In this document: piece after piece, positions 28,468 to 36,134 of the stretch
Numbering within the stretch: position 1 is the stretch's first letter
Layout of the letters: every line of letters begins with the position of its first letter
From: Amycolatopsis australiensis
Lineage (GTDB): Bacteria; Actinomycetota; Actinomycetes; Mycobacteriales; Pseudonocardiaceae
NCBI RefSeq assembly: GCF_900119165.1
Contig: NZ_FPJG01000006.1
Span: 6,510,001 to 6,574,000 of the forward strand
DNA: 64,000 nt
Reading direction: 5' to 3'
Made by a program: the position numbers and the translations under genes
The notes under the pieces: generated by a model
Databases searched by the model: none
Seen by the model: the letters and a program-made list of their open reading frames with translations, nothing else
What the model was told of the DNA's origin: nothing

Positions 28468-29168
28468 GCCGTCGCCTCCTTCGCGAAGCCGGTGATCGCG
28501 CCGGCCAGCGCGGCCGGCATGGACAGCATCGGCGAGTGGCTCGCCGCGAGCTCGCTCCACGAGCCGGTCCGGCTCGCCAGCTTGCGCTGCACGTCCGGGG
28601 TGCACGCCCGGTCCGCCGTGCAGACGACGAAGTGCGACGGGACGGCCCGCCAGGCCGCCCGGGACACCACGGTGGTGCGTGTGCTGACGTGTTCGGGGGT
28701 CAGCCGCTCGGCCGCGCGGGCCGCGTCGGCGGGGTCGCAGTCGTGGTAGAACGCCGCTCGTGCGGTGTCCGGGTCGATGACGAGGTGGTCGCCGACCTCT
28801 CTTATGTCGTCGACGCCCGCCTCGGAACCGGCTTGGGCGTCGTTGACCGATGCGACCGACTCCCCCGGCTCGAGGCAGAACGCGCTGACGAACACCATGG
28901 CCCGGACGCCTGGGGCGTCGCCGGCCTCGGTCAGCACCGCCCCGCCGTAGGAGTGGCCGACGAGCACGACGTCGCCCGGCACGTCGGCGAGCACCCGGGT
29001 GAGGTGGGCGCAGTGCCCGGCGAAGGTCTCGTCCCCCGGGGCCCGGCCCCGGCCCGGGAACGTGACTGGCACGCACGGGTGGCCGTCCGCTTCGAGGAGG
29101 GCTGCGACGCGGTCCCAAGCCCAGCCGCCGTGCCACATCCCCGGCACGAGCACGATCGTCGGTTTCAC
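28464..29168 (-). CDS. Alpha/beta hydrolase, methyl-esterase-like
   Basis: A 234-residue alpha/beta hydrolase of the type related to plant methyl esterases and hydroxynitrile lyases: IVLVPGMWHGGWAWDRV at the N-terminus, nucleophile elbow VLVGHSYGGAV (Ser about 78), VSAFCLEPGES, and ELAASHSPMLSMP with the catalytic His. Members usually cleave methyl or short aryl esters. GTG 29168 overlaps the MFS gene by four bases. In the operon it could release the free acid or phenol from an ester substrate after uptake. Confidence 0.85.
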   Translation of the reverse strand: MKPTIVLVPGMWHGGWAWDRVAALLEADGHPCVPVTFPGRGRAPGDETFAGHCAHLTRVLADVPGDVVLVGHSYGGAVLTEAGDAPGVRAMVFVSAFCLEPGESVASVNDAQAGSEAGVDDIREVGDHLVIDPDTARAAFYHDCDPADAARAAERLTPEHVSTRTTVVSRAAWRAVPSHFVVCTADRACTPDVQRKLASRTGSWSELAASHSPMLSMPAALAGAITGFAKEATA

Positions 29169-30406
29169 GCGGCTGTCCTTTCCGGAGTGTGGGTCGTGGT
29201 GACCACCCGGGTGCGGTCCCGGAGGCAGTAGGTCAGGCCGATGCCGAGCACGTAGGTACCGGAGATGGCCCAGACCGTGCCGCCGACACCGAGCGGGCCC
29301 ACGAGCCCGGCCACCGCCGGGCCGAGGAACTGGCTGATGCCCGCGCCGAGGTTGAGGATCGCGACGGCGCCGCCGACGTGCTGGGGCGCCAGCGAAGGCA
29401 GGATCGCCGAGAGCGGGACGAACCCGGCGAGCGCGGCACCGTAGACCACGGCGACGCCGAGGATCGCCCAGAAGTTCGGGCCGACGAGGTGCGGCACGTA
29501 GTACAGGGCGGGCACGCTGACCGCGCAGGCCAGCCCGCCGCACCACGCCACGGTCCGCACCCGGCCGATCCGGTCGGCGACGTAGCCGAACAGCGCGTTG
29601 GCCAGGACGTTGACGAGCAGCATCGTGCCCCACACCGTCTGCCATTCCGCTGTGGACAGTCCGACGTCGCGGACCATGTAGGTGGTCAGGAAGACCACGA
29701 AGGCGTAGAAGCCGAGCGTGTTGATCACCCGGACGATCCCGCCGATGCCGACCTTCGGGCGTTCGAAGACGATGGTCACCGCACCGAAGACCGCGCGGAG
29801 CCCACCACCGCGCTCGGCCCGGCCGCGGGCCTTGACCAGCAGCGCGACGATGAGCCCGCCCGCGCCGATGAACGCCAGCGACGACGCCAGCGTGGCGAAC
29901 TCGCCGATCAGCGGGATGACGAGCCCCGCGTAGTAGGAGCCGAGCACGCCCAGCCCCAGCATGGCGAAGAACCAGTACCAGCCGACAGCCTTGCCCAGCA
30001 CCGCTTGCGGCGTCTCCATCGCCACCCAGACCAGGAAGCCGTAGGAGAACAGCGGATAGCCGAGGCCGCGCACCCCGAAGGTGACCGCCATGAGCCCGAA
30101 GTCCCCGCGCGCCAGCGCGAGCAGGAACGCCACCTCGAACAGCACCCAGACCGCGAACCCCGTCAGCATCACGCGCTTGGGGCCGAAGGTCTCCGCCAGC
30201 GCGCCCGCCAGCCAGGCCGCCACCGCGACGACGAGCCCGTAGACGCCCCACAGCACGGACACCTGCCCGGAGCCGAAGCCGCGCTCGTCGAGGTAGGGCG
30301 AGAGGAAGCCGGACTCGATGCCGTCGCCGACCATGAACAGGGTCAGCGCGGCGAACCCCCAGCGGAGGTGGGGGACGATGCCCTGTCGGGCCCAGAACCC
30401 GCTCAT
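29165..30406 (-). CDS. MFS transporter (first gene of hydroxyquinol operon)
   Basis: A 413-residue, 12-helix MFS protein with LFMVGDGIESGFLSPYL in the first helix and ETFGPKRVM in loop 2-3. It is a different subfamily from the aromatic acid symporter at the other end of the operon; relatives are often annotated as RbtT/DalT/CsbX-type polyol transporters, where LGFYAFVVFL and YVADRIGRVRTV blocks occur. A polyol or cyclitol transporter would fit the TIM-barrel dehydratase next door. ATG 30406 is chosen; GTG 30418 lies inside the operator palindrome and would add only four residues. It is the operon's first gene, divergent from IclR. Confidence 0.85.
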   Translation of the reverse strand: MSGFWARQGIVPHLRWGFAALTLFMVGDGIESGFLSPYLDERGFGSGQVSVLWGVYGLVVAVAAWLAGALAETFGPKRVMLTGFAVWVLFEVAFLLALARGDFGLMAVTFGVRGLGYPLFSYGFLVWVAMETPQAVLGKAVGWYWFFAMLGLGVLGSYYAGLVIPLIGEFATLASSLAFIGAGGLIVALLVKARGRAERGGGLRAVFGAVTIVFERPKVGIGGIVRVINTLGFYAFVVFLTTYMVRDVGLSTAEWQTVWGTMLLVNVLANALFGYVADRIGRVRTVAWCGGLACAVSVPALYYVPHLVGPNFWAILGVAVVYGAALAGFVPLSAILPSLAPQHVGGAVAILNLGAGISQFLGPAVAGLVGPLGVGGTVWAISGTYVLGIGLTYCLRDRTRVVTTTHTPERTAA

Positions 30407-30413
30407 CGCGGCA

Positions 30414-30426
30414 GCCACTCAGTGGC
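30414..30426. promoter_or_regulatory. Palindromic operator 1 (GCCACTCAGTGGC), probable IclR site
   Basis: A perfect inverted repeat, GCCACT-C-AGTGGC, directly upstream of the MFS start codon (30406). The 16-base sequence from here to 30429 recurs exactly at 30547-30562. Position over the start region suggests repression of the hydroxyquinol operon by the divergent IclR protein. Confidence 0.7.
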
Positions 30427-30545
30427 AGTTTGACAGGGGGCACACGATCGTTCTTCGGCACCGGTCAGCACGGCGAGAACCTCCTTGTTCGGGTCGTCCG
30501 TGCCACTGATCCTCAGCTCTGAGACCTTAAGAAGCCAGCGCGCGT

Positions 30546-30560
30546 TGCCACTCAGTGGCA
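30546..30560. promoter_or_regulatory. Palindromic operator 2 (TGCCACTCAGTGGCA), probable IclR site
   Basis: A perfect inverted repeat with seven-base arms and one central base, 20 bases upstream of the iclR-type start (30581). It shares a 16-base core with the copy at 30414; the centres are 133 bases apart. Likely the regulator's own operator, giving autoregulation and joint control of both directions. Confidence 0.72.
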
Positions 30561-30580
30561 GTCCCGGCTACCCTGGCCTG

Positions 30581-31330
30581 GTGGCCGGACGGACGAACAA
30601 CCCCGGGCAATCCGTTTCGCGGCGGTTGCTCTCGGTCTTGGACTGTTTCGACGTCGCCCACCCGGCGCTGTCGCTCACCGAAGTGGCCACGCGCAGCGGC
30701 TTGTCCGTGTCCACCGCCCGCCGGCTGATCGGCGAACTCCGGGCGTGGGGTGGTCTGGAACGGCTGGAGGACGGTCGCTACCGGATCGGCATCCGGCTGT
30801 GGACGATCGGCTCGCTCGCCCCGCGGCAGCGCGACCTGAGAGAGGCCGCGCTGCCCTACATGCACGACCTCTTCCAGGCGACCCAGGAGAACATCCAGCT
30901 GACCGTCCTGGACGGCACGGAAGCGCTCTGCATCGAGAAGATCTCCAGCACCAAGGCGGTCCCCACCTTGACGCACGTGGGTGGGCGGCTGCCGTTGCAC
31001 GCCACCGGGGTCGGCAAGGCGATCCTGGCCTTCTCCGGCCGGGAGCTGCTCGCCGCCGTCGCGGCGGCCGGCCTGCCCCGGATGACCCCGAACACCATCA
31101 CCCAGCCCGGCCGGCTCGCCGGGGCGCTGAAGGAGGTGCGGCGGACGGGCGCCGCCTACTCCTACGAGGAAATGACGCTGGGCGCGGCGTCGGTGGCCGC
31201 CCCGATCCTGCGGCTGGACGGTGGGGTCCGGGCCGCGCTCGGCATCGTGGCCCATTCGCGCGCCGCAGTCGACCGGCTCGCTCCCGCCGTGCGCACCGCC
31301 GCGCTCGGCATCGCGCGCGCGACGAACTGA
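30581..31330 (+). CDS. IclR-family transcriptional regulator
   Basis: A 249-residue IclR regulator. Residues 15-75 form the winged helix (LSLTEVATRSGLSVSTARRL is the helix-turn-helix). The effector domain has LREAALPYMHDLFQATQEN, VGGRLPLHATGVGKAILAF and YSYEEMTLGAASVAAPIL, all characteristic of IclR. Such proteins commonly control aromatic catabolic operons (PcaR, PobR, CatR types). GTG 30581 lacks a clear ribosome binding site but gives the usual N-terminal length. It is divergent from the hydroxyquinol operon and the spacer holds two copies of one palindrome, so it is the likely pathway regulator, with the ring compound or an intermediate as effector. Confidence 0.92.
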   Translation: MAGRTNNPGQSVSRRLLSVLDCFDVAHPALSLTEVATRSGLSVSTARRLIGELRAWGGLERLEDGRYRIGIRLWTIGSLAPRQRDLREAALPYMHDLFQATQENIQLTVLDGTEALCIEKISSTKAVPTLTHVGGRLPLHATGVGKAILAFSGRELLAAVAAAGLPRMTPNTITQPGRLAGALKEVRRTGAAYSYEEMTLGAASVAAPILRLDGGVRAALGIVAHSRAAVDRLAPAVRTAALGIARATN

Positions 31331-31340
31331 GGACCCGGCC

Positions 31341-31988
31341 TCACCACCGGTCCCAGTGCAGCACTTCGTCGACCGGAACCCGGCGTGCGGGCCGGAATTC
31401 CGTGCCGATGGTGTGCGCGACCGGGATGAGCGCGCCCTGCATCACCGACTCGTACGGAATGCCCAGCAGCGCGGCCACTTCCCGCTCCACGGCCATGTTC
31501 CCGGTGGTCCACACCGTGCCGAGCCCGTGCAGCCGCGCGGCGAGCAGGAAGCTCCACACCGCGGGCAGGAGGGAGCCCCACTTGCCCGCCTGGCGGTCGG
31601 CGCCGAGGCCGTCGGTGCGTCCCTCGATGCAGGGCACCACCAATGCGGGCGCCCGGTGCAGATTGTCCCCGAGGTACCGCAGTCCGCTCCAGACCTTCTC
31701 CATCGAGCCCGGTTTCGCGTAAGCGCGACGCCGGTCGTCCGCGGACATCGGGTGATCGCCCTGGCCGAGACCGCGGCGCCAGAGCCGGGCCAGTTCGGCG
31801 CGGCGCTCCGGATCGGTGACCACGACGAAACTCCAGCCCTGGCTGTTGCGCCCGCTCGGCGCCTGCAAGGCCAGTTCCACGCATCGGCGCAGGACCGCGG
31901 GGTCCACCGGCCGGTCGAAGTCCAGCCGGTGCCGGACCGCGCGGGTGGTGGTCAGCAGTTCTTCGGCGGTGAGATCGAGTCGGTCCAC
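31341..31988 (-). CDS. Nitroreductase-family protein
   Basis: A 215-residue FMN-dependent nitroreductase-fold protein. TTTRAVRHRLDFDRPVDPAV matches the N-terminal FMN phosphate-binding block (RxxRxF-like), QAPSGRNSQGWSFVVV is the conserved second block, and the C-terminal LAARLHGLGTVWTTGN and LLGIPYESVMQGALIPVAHT complete the FMN site. Members reduce nitro groups, quinones or enones, or dehalogenate aromatic rings. GTG 31988 lies 37 bases inside the end of the MFS gene, so translation is coupled. It is the last gene of the LysR-adjacent operon. Confidence 0.88.
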   Translation of the reverse strand: MDRLDLTAEELLTTTRAVRHRLDFDRPVDPAVLRRCVELALQAPSGRNSQGWSFVVVTDPERRAELARLWRRGLGQGDHPMSADDRRRAYAKPGSMEKVWSGLRYLGDNLHRAPALVVPCIEGRTDGLGADRQAGKWGSLLPAVWSFLLAARLHGLGTVWTTGNMAVEREVAALLGIPYESVMQGALIPVAHTIGTEFRPARRVPVDEVLHWDRW

Positions 31989-33328
31989 GGCACACCTCCC
32001 AGGGGTTCAGCGGTCCTCCGGCGCAGACGCGCCGCAGCGACGGCGGCGAGCAGGAAAACGAATGCCTCGTAGCCCATCGCCGCGTCCATCGCTCCTTCGG
32101 CGTAGACGACACCGGCCAGGGCCACCCCCACCGTGCCGCCCAGTTGCTGCGCGGTCGGCAGCAGGCCCGACACCGAACTGGCGGCTGGGGGCGGAACCCG
32201 GCTCAGCACCAGGGAAAACGCGGACGCGGTGAACAGACCGAACGCGAACCCGCCCGCGCCCAGCACCACCCACAGGACCGGCGCGGGCGCGGCCAGCGCC
32301 GGAACGACCAGCAGCGACACCGCGGCGAGGCCGCCCGACGCGGCGGCCAAGGTCGCGGCGCCGAACCGGCGTGCCGCCGCTTCGGCGAGCCGGCTGCCCG
32401 GCACGGCACCGATCGCATAGGGCGCCACCGTCATCGCGGTCACCAGCGGATCGCGGTGCAGTGCGCCCTGCAGATGCAGGGAAAGCAGCAAGCTGAACGA
32501 CGGGATGCCGGCGTTGAACAGCAGCACCGCGGCGATGCCCCAGCGGGTCGTCGCCGCGGTCAGCGCTTCGGGGTGCACGAGGGGGTGCCGGACTCGCCGC
32601 TGCGAAACGCCGAAGGCGGCGAGCAGGCCGACGGCCAGCACCGCGCTCAGCCAAGTCCACGCCGGCCAGCCCGCGTCCTGGCCCAGGGTCAGCGGCAGCA
32701 CGAGCAGCACCAGCCCGGTCAGGGACAACGCGGCGCCGACGGGGTCGACCCGGCCGGTGCCGGCCGGCCCGCGTCCGTCGGGCAGGATCCGGACCGAGGC
32801 GAGCGCGGCGAGCCCGACCGGCACCGGCAAGGCCAGCGCGATCCGCCAACCGGCCCCGAACGGGTCGAAGTGCAGCAGGACGCCGCAGCACAGCGGTCCG
32901 GCCAGCGCCGCGATGGCCATCGTCGCCCCATACCGGCCCAGCACACCCGCGCGCCGGTCCGCGGGCACCGCGGTCTGGATCAGCGACAGGATCTGGGGCG
33001 CGACCACACCGCTGCCCGCGCCCTGCAGCAGCCGGGCGGTCACCAGCGTCCCCATGTCCGGCGCGGCGGCGGCAGCCAGTGACGCGGCGGTGAACACGAC
33101 CGTGCCGAGCACGAACAACCGCCGGTAGCCGAACCGGTCCCCGAGCCGAGCCGCGGTGATCAGCGCGCACGCGAAGGTCAGCGTGTAACCGGCCAGTGCC
33201 AGCTGCCCCGCCCCCGAGCCGGCGGCGAGGTCGTGCCGGATGCGCGGGACGGCCAGCTGCATCACGGTGACGCTCATCAGCTGCACGAACGTCCCCGACA
33301 GCAGCACGGCTTGCGCGGCGGGCCTCAT
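31952..33328 (-). CDS. MFS transporter, DHA2 drug-efflux-like
   Basis: A 458-residue MFS exporter with about 14 hydrophobic helices, as in the DHA2 family. The first helix contains FVQLMSVTVMQLAVPRI, motif A is ARLGDRFGYRRLF and the family motif C-like GRYGATMAIAALAGPLCCGV follows. DHA2 proteins export drugs or small aromatic molecules by proton antiport. ATG 33328 overlaps the hydrolase stop by four bases. Encoded between a hydrolase and a nitroreductase under a divergent LysR, it may expel the compound these enzymes act on. Confidence 0.9.
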   Translation of the reverse strand: MRPAAQAVLLSGTFVQLMSVTVMQLAVPRIRHDLAAGSGAGQLALAGYTLTFACALITAARLGDRFGYRRLFVLGTVVFTAASLAAAAAPDMGTLVTARLLQGAGSGVVAPQILSLIQTAVPADRRAGVLGRYGATMAIAALAGPLCCGVLLHFDPFGAGWRIALALPVPVGLAALASVRILPDGRGPAGTGRVDPVGAALSLTGLVLLVLPLTLGQDAGWPAWTWLSAVLAVGLLAAFGVSQRRVRHPLVHPEALTAATTRWGIAAVLLFNAGIPSFSLLLSLHLQGALHRDPLVTAMTVAPYAIGAVPGSRLAEAAARRFGAATLAAASGGLAAVSLLVVPALAAPAPVLWVVLGAGGFAFGLFTASAFSLVLSRVPPPAASSVSGLLPTAQQLGGTVGVALAGVVYAEGAMDAAMGYEAFVFLLAAVAAARLRRRTAEPLGGVPWTDSISPPKNC

Positions 33329-34170
33329 GCCTGCTTGGCGATCCGCGCGACGAGCTCCGCGAGCTCGCCGGGCCGGGTCAGGAACGGCGAATGCCCGCCC
33401 GGCAACGAGTACACCGAGAACGGGGAGTCCGGCGCCAGCCGGTCCGCCTCGGCGATCATCAGGTCCTGGGTGACCGGAGGCAGGGCGAGGTCGCCGGTCA
33501 GCCGGATGTAGCTGCGGGGGACCCGGCCCCACCGCCCGGCGGTCACGGGGAACTCCCCCGCCAGCGACACCAGGGGTTCGTCGGGATGGAGGGTGAGGCG
33601 CCAGCCGTGCCGGTCCGCGGGCCAGTCGTTCAGGAACGCCCGCCGGATGACTGCCACCTCGGCGGGATCCGAGGAGAGCGGGTTGATCCGGAACGCGCCG
33701 ATCACCTCGGGATCGCCGGAGTTGGGCACGCGCACGGCACCGGCGTTCTCCGGCGCGCCGACGTAGTCGAGGAAGCGCGACCGGCCCGCCGGCACGAACG
33801 CCGACAGGTAGACGACGTGGTCGGCCAGCCCCGGTTGCCGTTCGAGGGCGGCCGAGACCGGGCCGCCTCCTGCGCTGTGGGCCACGAGGACCACCCGCGC
33901 GAACCGGTGGCGTACCTCGACGAGGTCGGCGACCAGCGCGTCCACCAGCGCGCTGGTGGTGAGCCCGGCCAGCGCGGACGGCTCGGTCGCCAGGGCGGGT
34001 TGACCGGGCCGCAGGTATCCGGAGGGCATCGGCGCGGTCACGCCGTGGCCGGGCAGGTCGACGGCCACGCCGGCCACGCCGTGGGCGGCCAGCGCCCGCT
34101 GGGTCGCGGCCCAGTGCAGCGAAGAGTGCCAGGCACCGTGGACGAAAACACAGGTGGTGGTCTCGTTCAT
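33325..34170 (-). CDS. Alpha/beta hydrolase
   Basis: A 281-residue alpha/beta hydrolase: CVFVHGAWHSSLHWAATQ at the N-terminus, VDLPGHGVTAPMPSG, nucleophile elbow VLVAHSAGGGPVSAAL with Ser, VVYLSAFVPAGRS, and SLPGGHSPFLTRP with the catalytic His. It belongs to the esterase group that also includes methyl-esterase-like enzymes. AAAGG precedes ATG 34170. First gene of a three-gene operon with the DHA2 exporter and nitroreductase, divergent from a LysR regulator. Confidence 0.85.
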   Translation of the reverse strand: MNETTTCVFVHGAWHSSLHWAATQRALAAHGVAGVAVDLPGHGVTAPMPSGYLRPGQPALATEPSALAGLTTSALVDALVADLVEVRHRFARVVLVAHSAGGGPVSAALERQPGLADHVVYLSAFVPAGRSRFLDYVGAPENAGAVRVPNSGDPEVIGAFRINPLSSDPAEVAVIRRAFLNDWPADRHGWRLTLHPDEPLVSLAGEFPVTAGRWGRVPRSYIRLTGDLALPPVTQDLMIAEADRLAPDSPFSVYSLPGGHSPFLTRPGELAELVARIAKQA

Positions 34171-34237
34171 GACGACCTTTCGAAGGGAGGAGGTACAGCT
34201 CCACTCCACCGCGCCTCGGCTTCGGTCATCCACTTTC

Positions 34238-34263
34238 ATATCTGGATCACCCACGCTTGATAT
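34238..34263. promoter_or_regulatory. ATATC-N16-GATAT inverted repeat, candidate LysR operator
   Basis: An inverted repeat of five-base arms sits in the 102-base spacer between the divergent hydrolase and LysR genes, ending 10 bases before the LysR start codon. AT-rich dyads in this position are the usual LysR binding sites. Weak because the arms are short. Confidence 0.4.
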
Positions 34264-34272
34264 GTTCTGAGT

Positions 34273-35238
34273 ATGGAGTCGCGACACCTCCGGTACGCCC
34301 TGGCCCTCGCCGAGCACCAGCACTTCGGCCGCGCGGCCGCGTCTCTCGGGATCGCCCAGCCGCCGCTGTCCACCCAGATCGCCGCGCTGGAACGCGAAGT
34401 CGGCGAGCGGCTGTTCGACCGCACGCCCCGTGGCGTGTTCCCCACCGCCGCGGGCGCCGCGTTCCTCGCCCGGGCCCGGCGGGCACTCGGGGAAATGACG
34501 GCCGCGGCGGTCGAAGCGGGCCGCGCGGCGCGCGGCGAAACCGGCAGGCTGCGGATGGGCTTCATCGGCTCGGCCTTGCTGGCGCCGCTGCCCGGAGTAC
34601 TGGGCCGGTTCCGCCGGAGCCGGCCCGACGTGCGGCTCGACCTGCGCGAGATGAGCAGCCCGGAGGCGGCCGCGGCCCTGGTCGCCGGTGAGCTCGACGT
34701 GGCGGTCGGCCGCGGTGCCCCGCGCGGCGCCGGAGTCGAAGGGCTCGTGACCGTCCCGATCGGCGCCGACCACCTGGTCGCCGTCGTCGGGGTCGCGCAC
34801 CCCTTCGCCGGCCGCGCCGAAATCCGGCTCGAGCAGCTGGCGGCCGAGCACTTGATCATGTCGGCTCCCGAACAGGAGCCGGCGGTGGCCGCTCACCTGC
34901 GCAGCCTCTTCGGCCCGGAATCGACGGCGCTCGACGCGGCCACCGTGTCCCGCGACGTCCACACGATCATCGGCTTGGCGGCCTGCGACGTCGGCGTGGG
35001 CCTCGGTCCGGCCCGGATGCGGCTGGTCACCCGCAAGGACATCCGGTTCTGCGACGTCGTCCCGCGCGTCCGCCTGCCGGATCTGCAGCTGTCCTTCCGC
35101 GCGGCCGACGACTCCCCCGTGCTCGCCGCGTTCCTGGACGTCGTCCGCGCGAACTGCGCCGAAGTCGGCTCCCTCCTCGACGACATCCTCGCCGACCGCC
35201 GGAAACGCACCATCACACCGGCTCCCGGTCGCGGCTGA
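34273..35238 (+). CDS. LysR-family transcriptional regulator
   Basis: A 321-residue LysR regulator. Residues 1-60 contain the winged helix (LALAEHQHFGRAAASLGIAQ, PPLSTQIAALEREVG). The effector domain starts GRLRMGFIGSALLAPLPGVL and continues as a periplasmic-binding-protein-like fold. This N-terminus (MESRHLRYALALAEHQHFG) is typical of LysR proteins regulating aromatic or small-acid metabolism (BenM/CatM-like). It diverges from the hydrolase/MFS/nitroreductase operon, its probable target. Confidence 0.93.
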   Translation: MESRHLRYALALAEHQHFGRAAASLGIAQPPLSTQIAALEREVGERLFDRTPRGVFPTAAGAAFLARARRALGEMTAAAVEAGRAARGETGRLRMGFIGSALLAPLPGVLGRFRRSRPDVRLDLREMSSPEAAAALVAGELDVAVGRGAPRGAGVEGLVTVPIGADHLVAVVGVAHPFAGRAEIRLEQLAAEHLIMSAPEQEPAVAAHLRSLFGPESTALDAATVSRDVHTIIGLAACDVGVGLGPARMRLVTRKDIRFCDVVPRVRLPDLQLSFRAADDSPVLAAFLDVVRANCAEVGSLLDDILADRRKRTITPAPGRG

Positions 35239-35379
35239 CCACGCCGTGGCCGACAACCACGAGTGGACAGCGCCGTCGCTTCAGCGCAGGAGCGCGTGCA
35301 GGACACGGGCATTGCTGTCCGGGTCCGGTGCGTTGCCGGTGATGGCCGGGGTGTGGATGAAGGACCCGGTGATGCGCAC

Positions 35380-35757
35380 GGTCGCCTAGGCGGTCGAGGA
35401 CGTCCTCGGCGGTGAACACCAGCTGGACGGCGTGCCGACAGGCGCGGACTTCGTCCCAGGTGATCGGGGTGGACACGGCCGGGGCGTCGTGGCCGCTCAG
35501 CGAGTACGGCGCCATCGTGAGGCCAGTTCGTCCACCTCGAGATCGATGCCGGTGGTCCGGTCGCGCTCCCGGGCCGCGCTGTTGTTTCGCCGGGTTGTTC
35601 TGGCTCCAGTCGATGGACACCCCGTTGGCGCGTTGGGCTTGGCCATCACCGCGGTCACCCGATCGGACGTTTCGCGGGCCAAGTGCCGGGCGAGGCGTTT
35701 CGCGTAGGCCGAGGGCGCCGCGGGGTCGGTGGTGTCGATGCCGCAATAGAGCTGCAT
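35380..35757 (-). pseudogene. LigD polymerase-domain fragment (copy 2)
   Basis: Minus-strand frames give MQLYCGIDTTDPAAPSAYAK, RLARHLARETSDRVTAVMAK, then NGVSIDWSQNNPAK, then MAPYSLSGHDAPAVSTP, ITWDEVRACRHAVQL, TAEDVLDRLGD. This is the same LigD primase-polymerase region as the copy at 15,596 but a little longer on the N-terminal side. At least two frameshifts break it. The copies differ in sequence, so they are two separate decayed genes or one old duplication. Confidence 0.65.
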
Positions 35758-36134
35758 GCTTCACCGGACGACGAACCCATGCTGGCGATCGGCACCGGTA
35801 GGGGCACTGCAACGACGCGCTCGACCAAGCGGTCATCACGGTGAGCCTGTCAGCGGTACGGACACGTCCATCCCCGTATTGGCGTCGTCAAGACCTGCCA
35901 CAGTGATGTCGGGAGTCGTCGGGACGTCACCGAGTGCGACGGAATGACCTTCGGCGCGCGGCCCGTGTCAGAGCGCTCCCTGCGCAGTTACGATCATGCC
36001 GTTGACGACGATCTATTCATATGTTTGCTTCCGGCGGTCGACGGCTTCGTTCCGTTCACCTGTCAACGAGCCCTTTGCGGCCCGGCCGGCTGCGCCGGCC
36101 CGCGTCGCCGCGTCAATCTGTCAACAGGCGTCGC
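35758..36134. other. Spacer with no supported gene
   Basis: Nothing recognisable between the LigD remnant and the pentapeptide protein. It should contain the pentapeptide gene promoter. The longer open frame that starts at 36,021 has no family similarity before ATG 36135. Confidence 0.35.

Noticed and set aside
30407..30418. GTG 30418 as start of the operon's first MFS gene
   Set aside because: It lies within the operator palindrome, adds only four residues and has no ribosome binding site; ATG 30406 is preferred.
31952..34204. Apparent 750-codon fusion on the minus strand upstream of the DHA2 exporter
   Set aside because: Its first 290 codons are an out-of-frame reading of the alpha/beta hydrolase gene; the exporter starts at 33328 in a normal four-base overlap.
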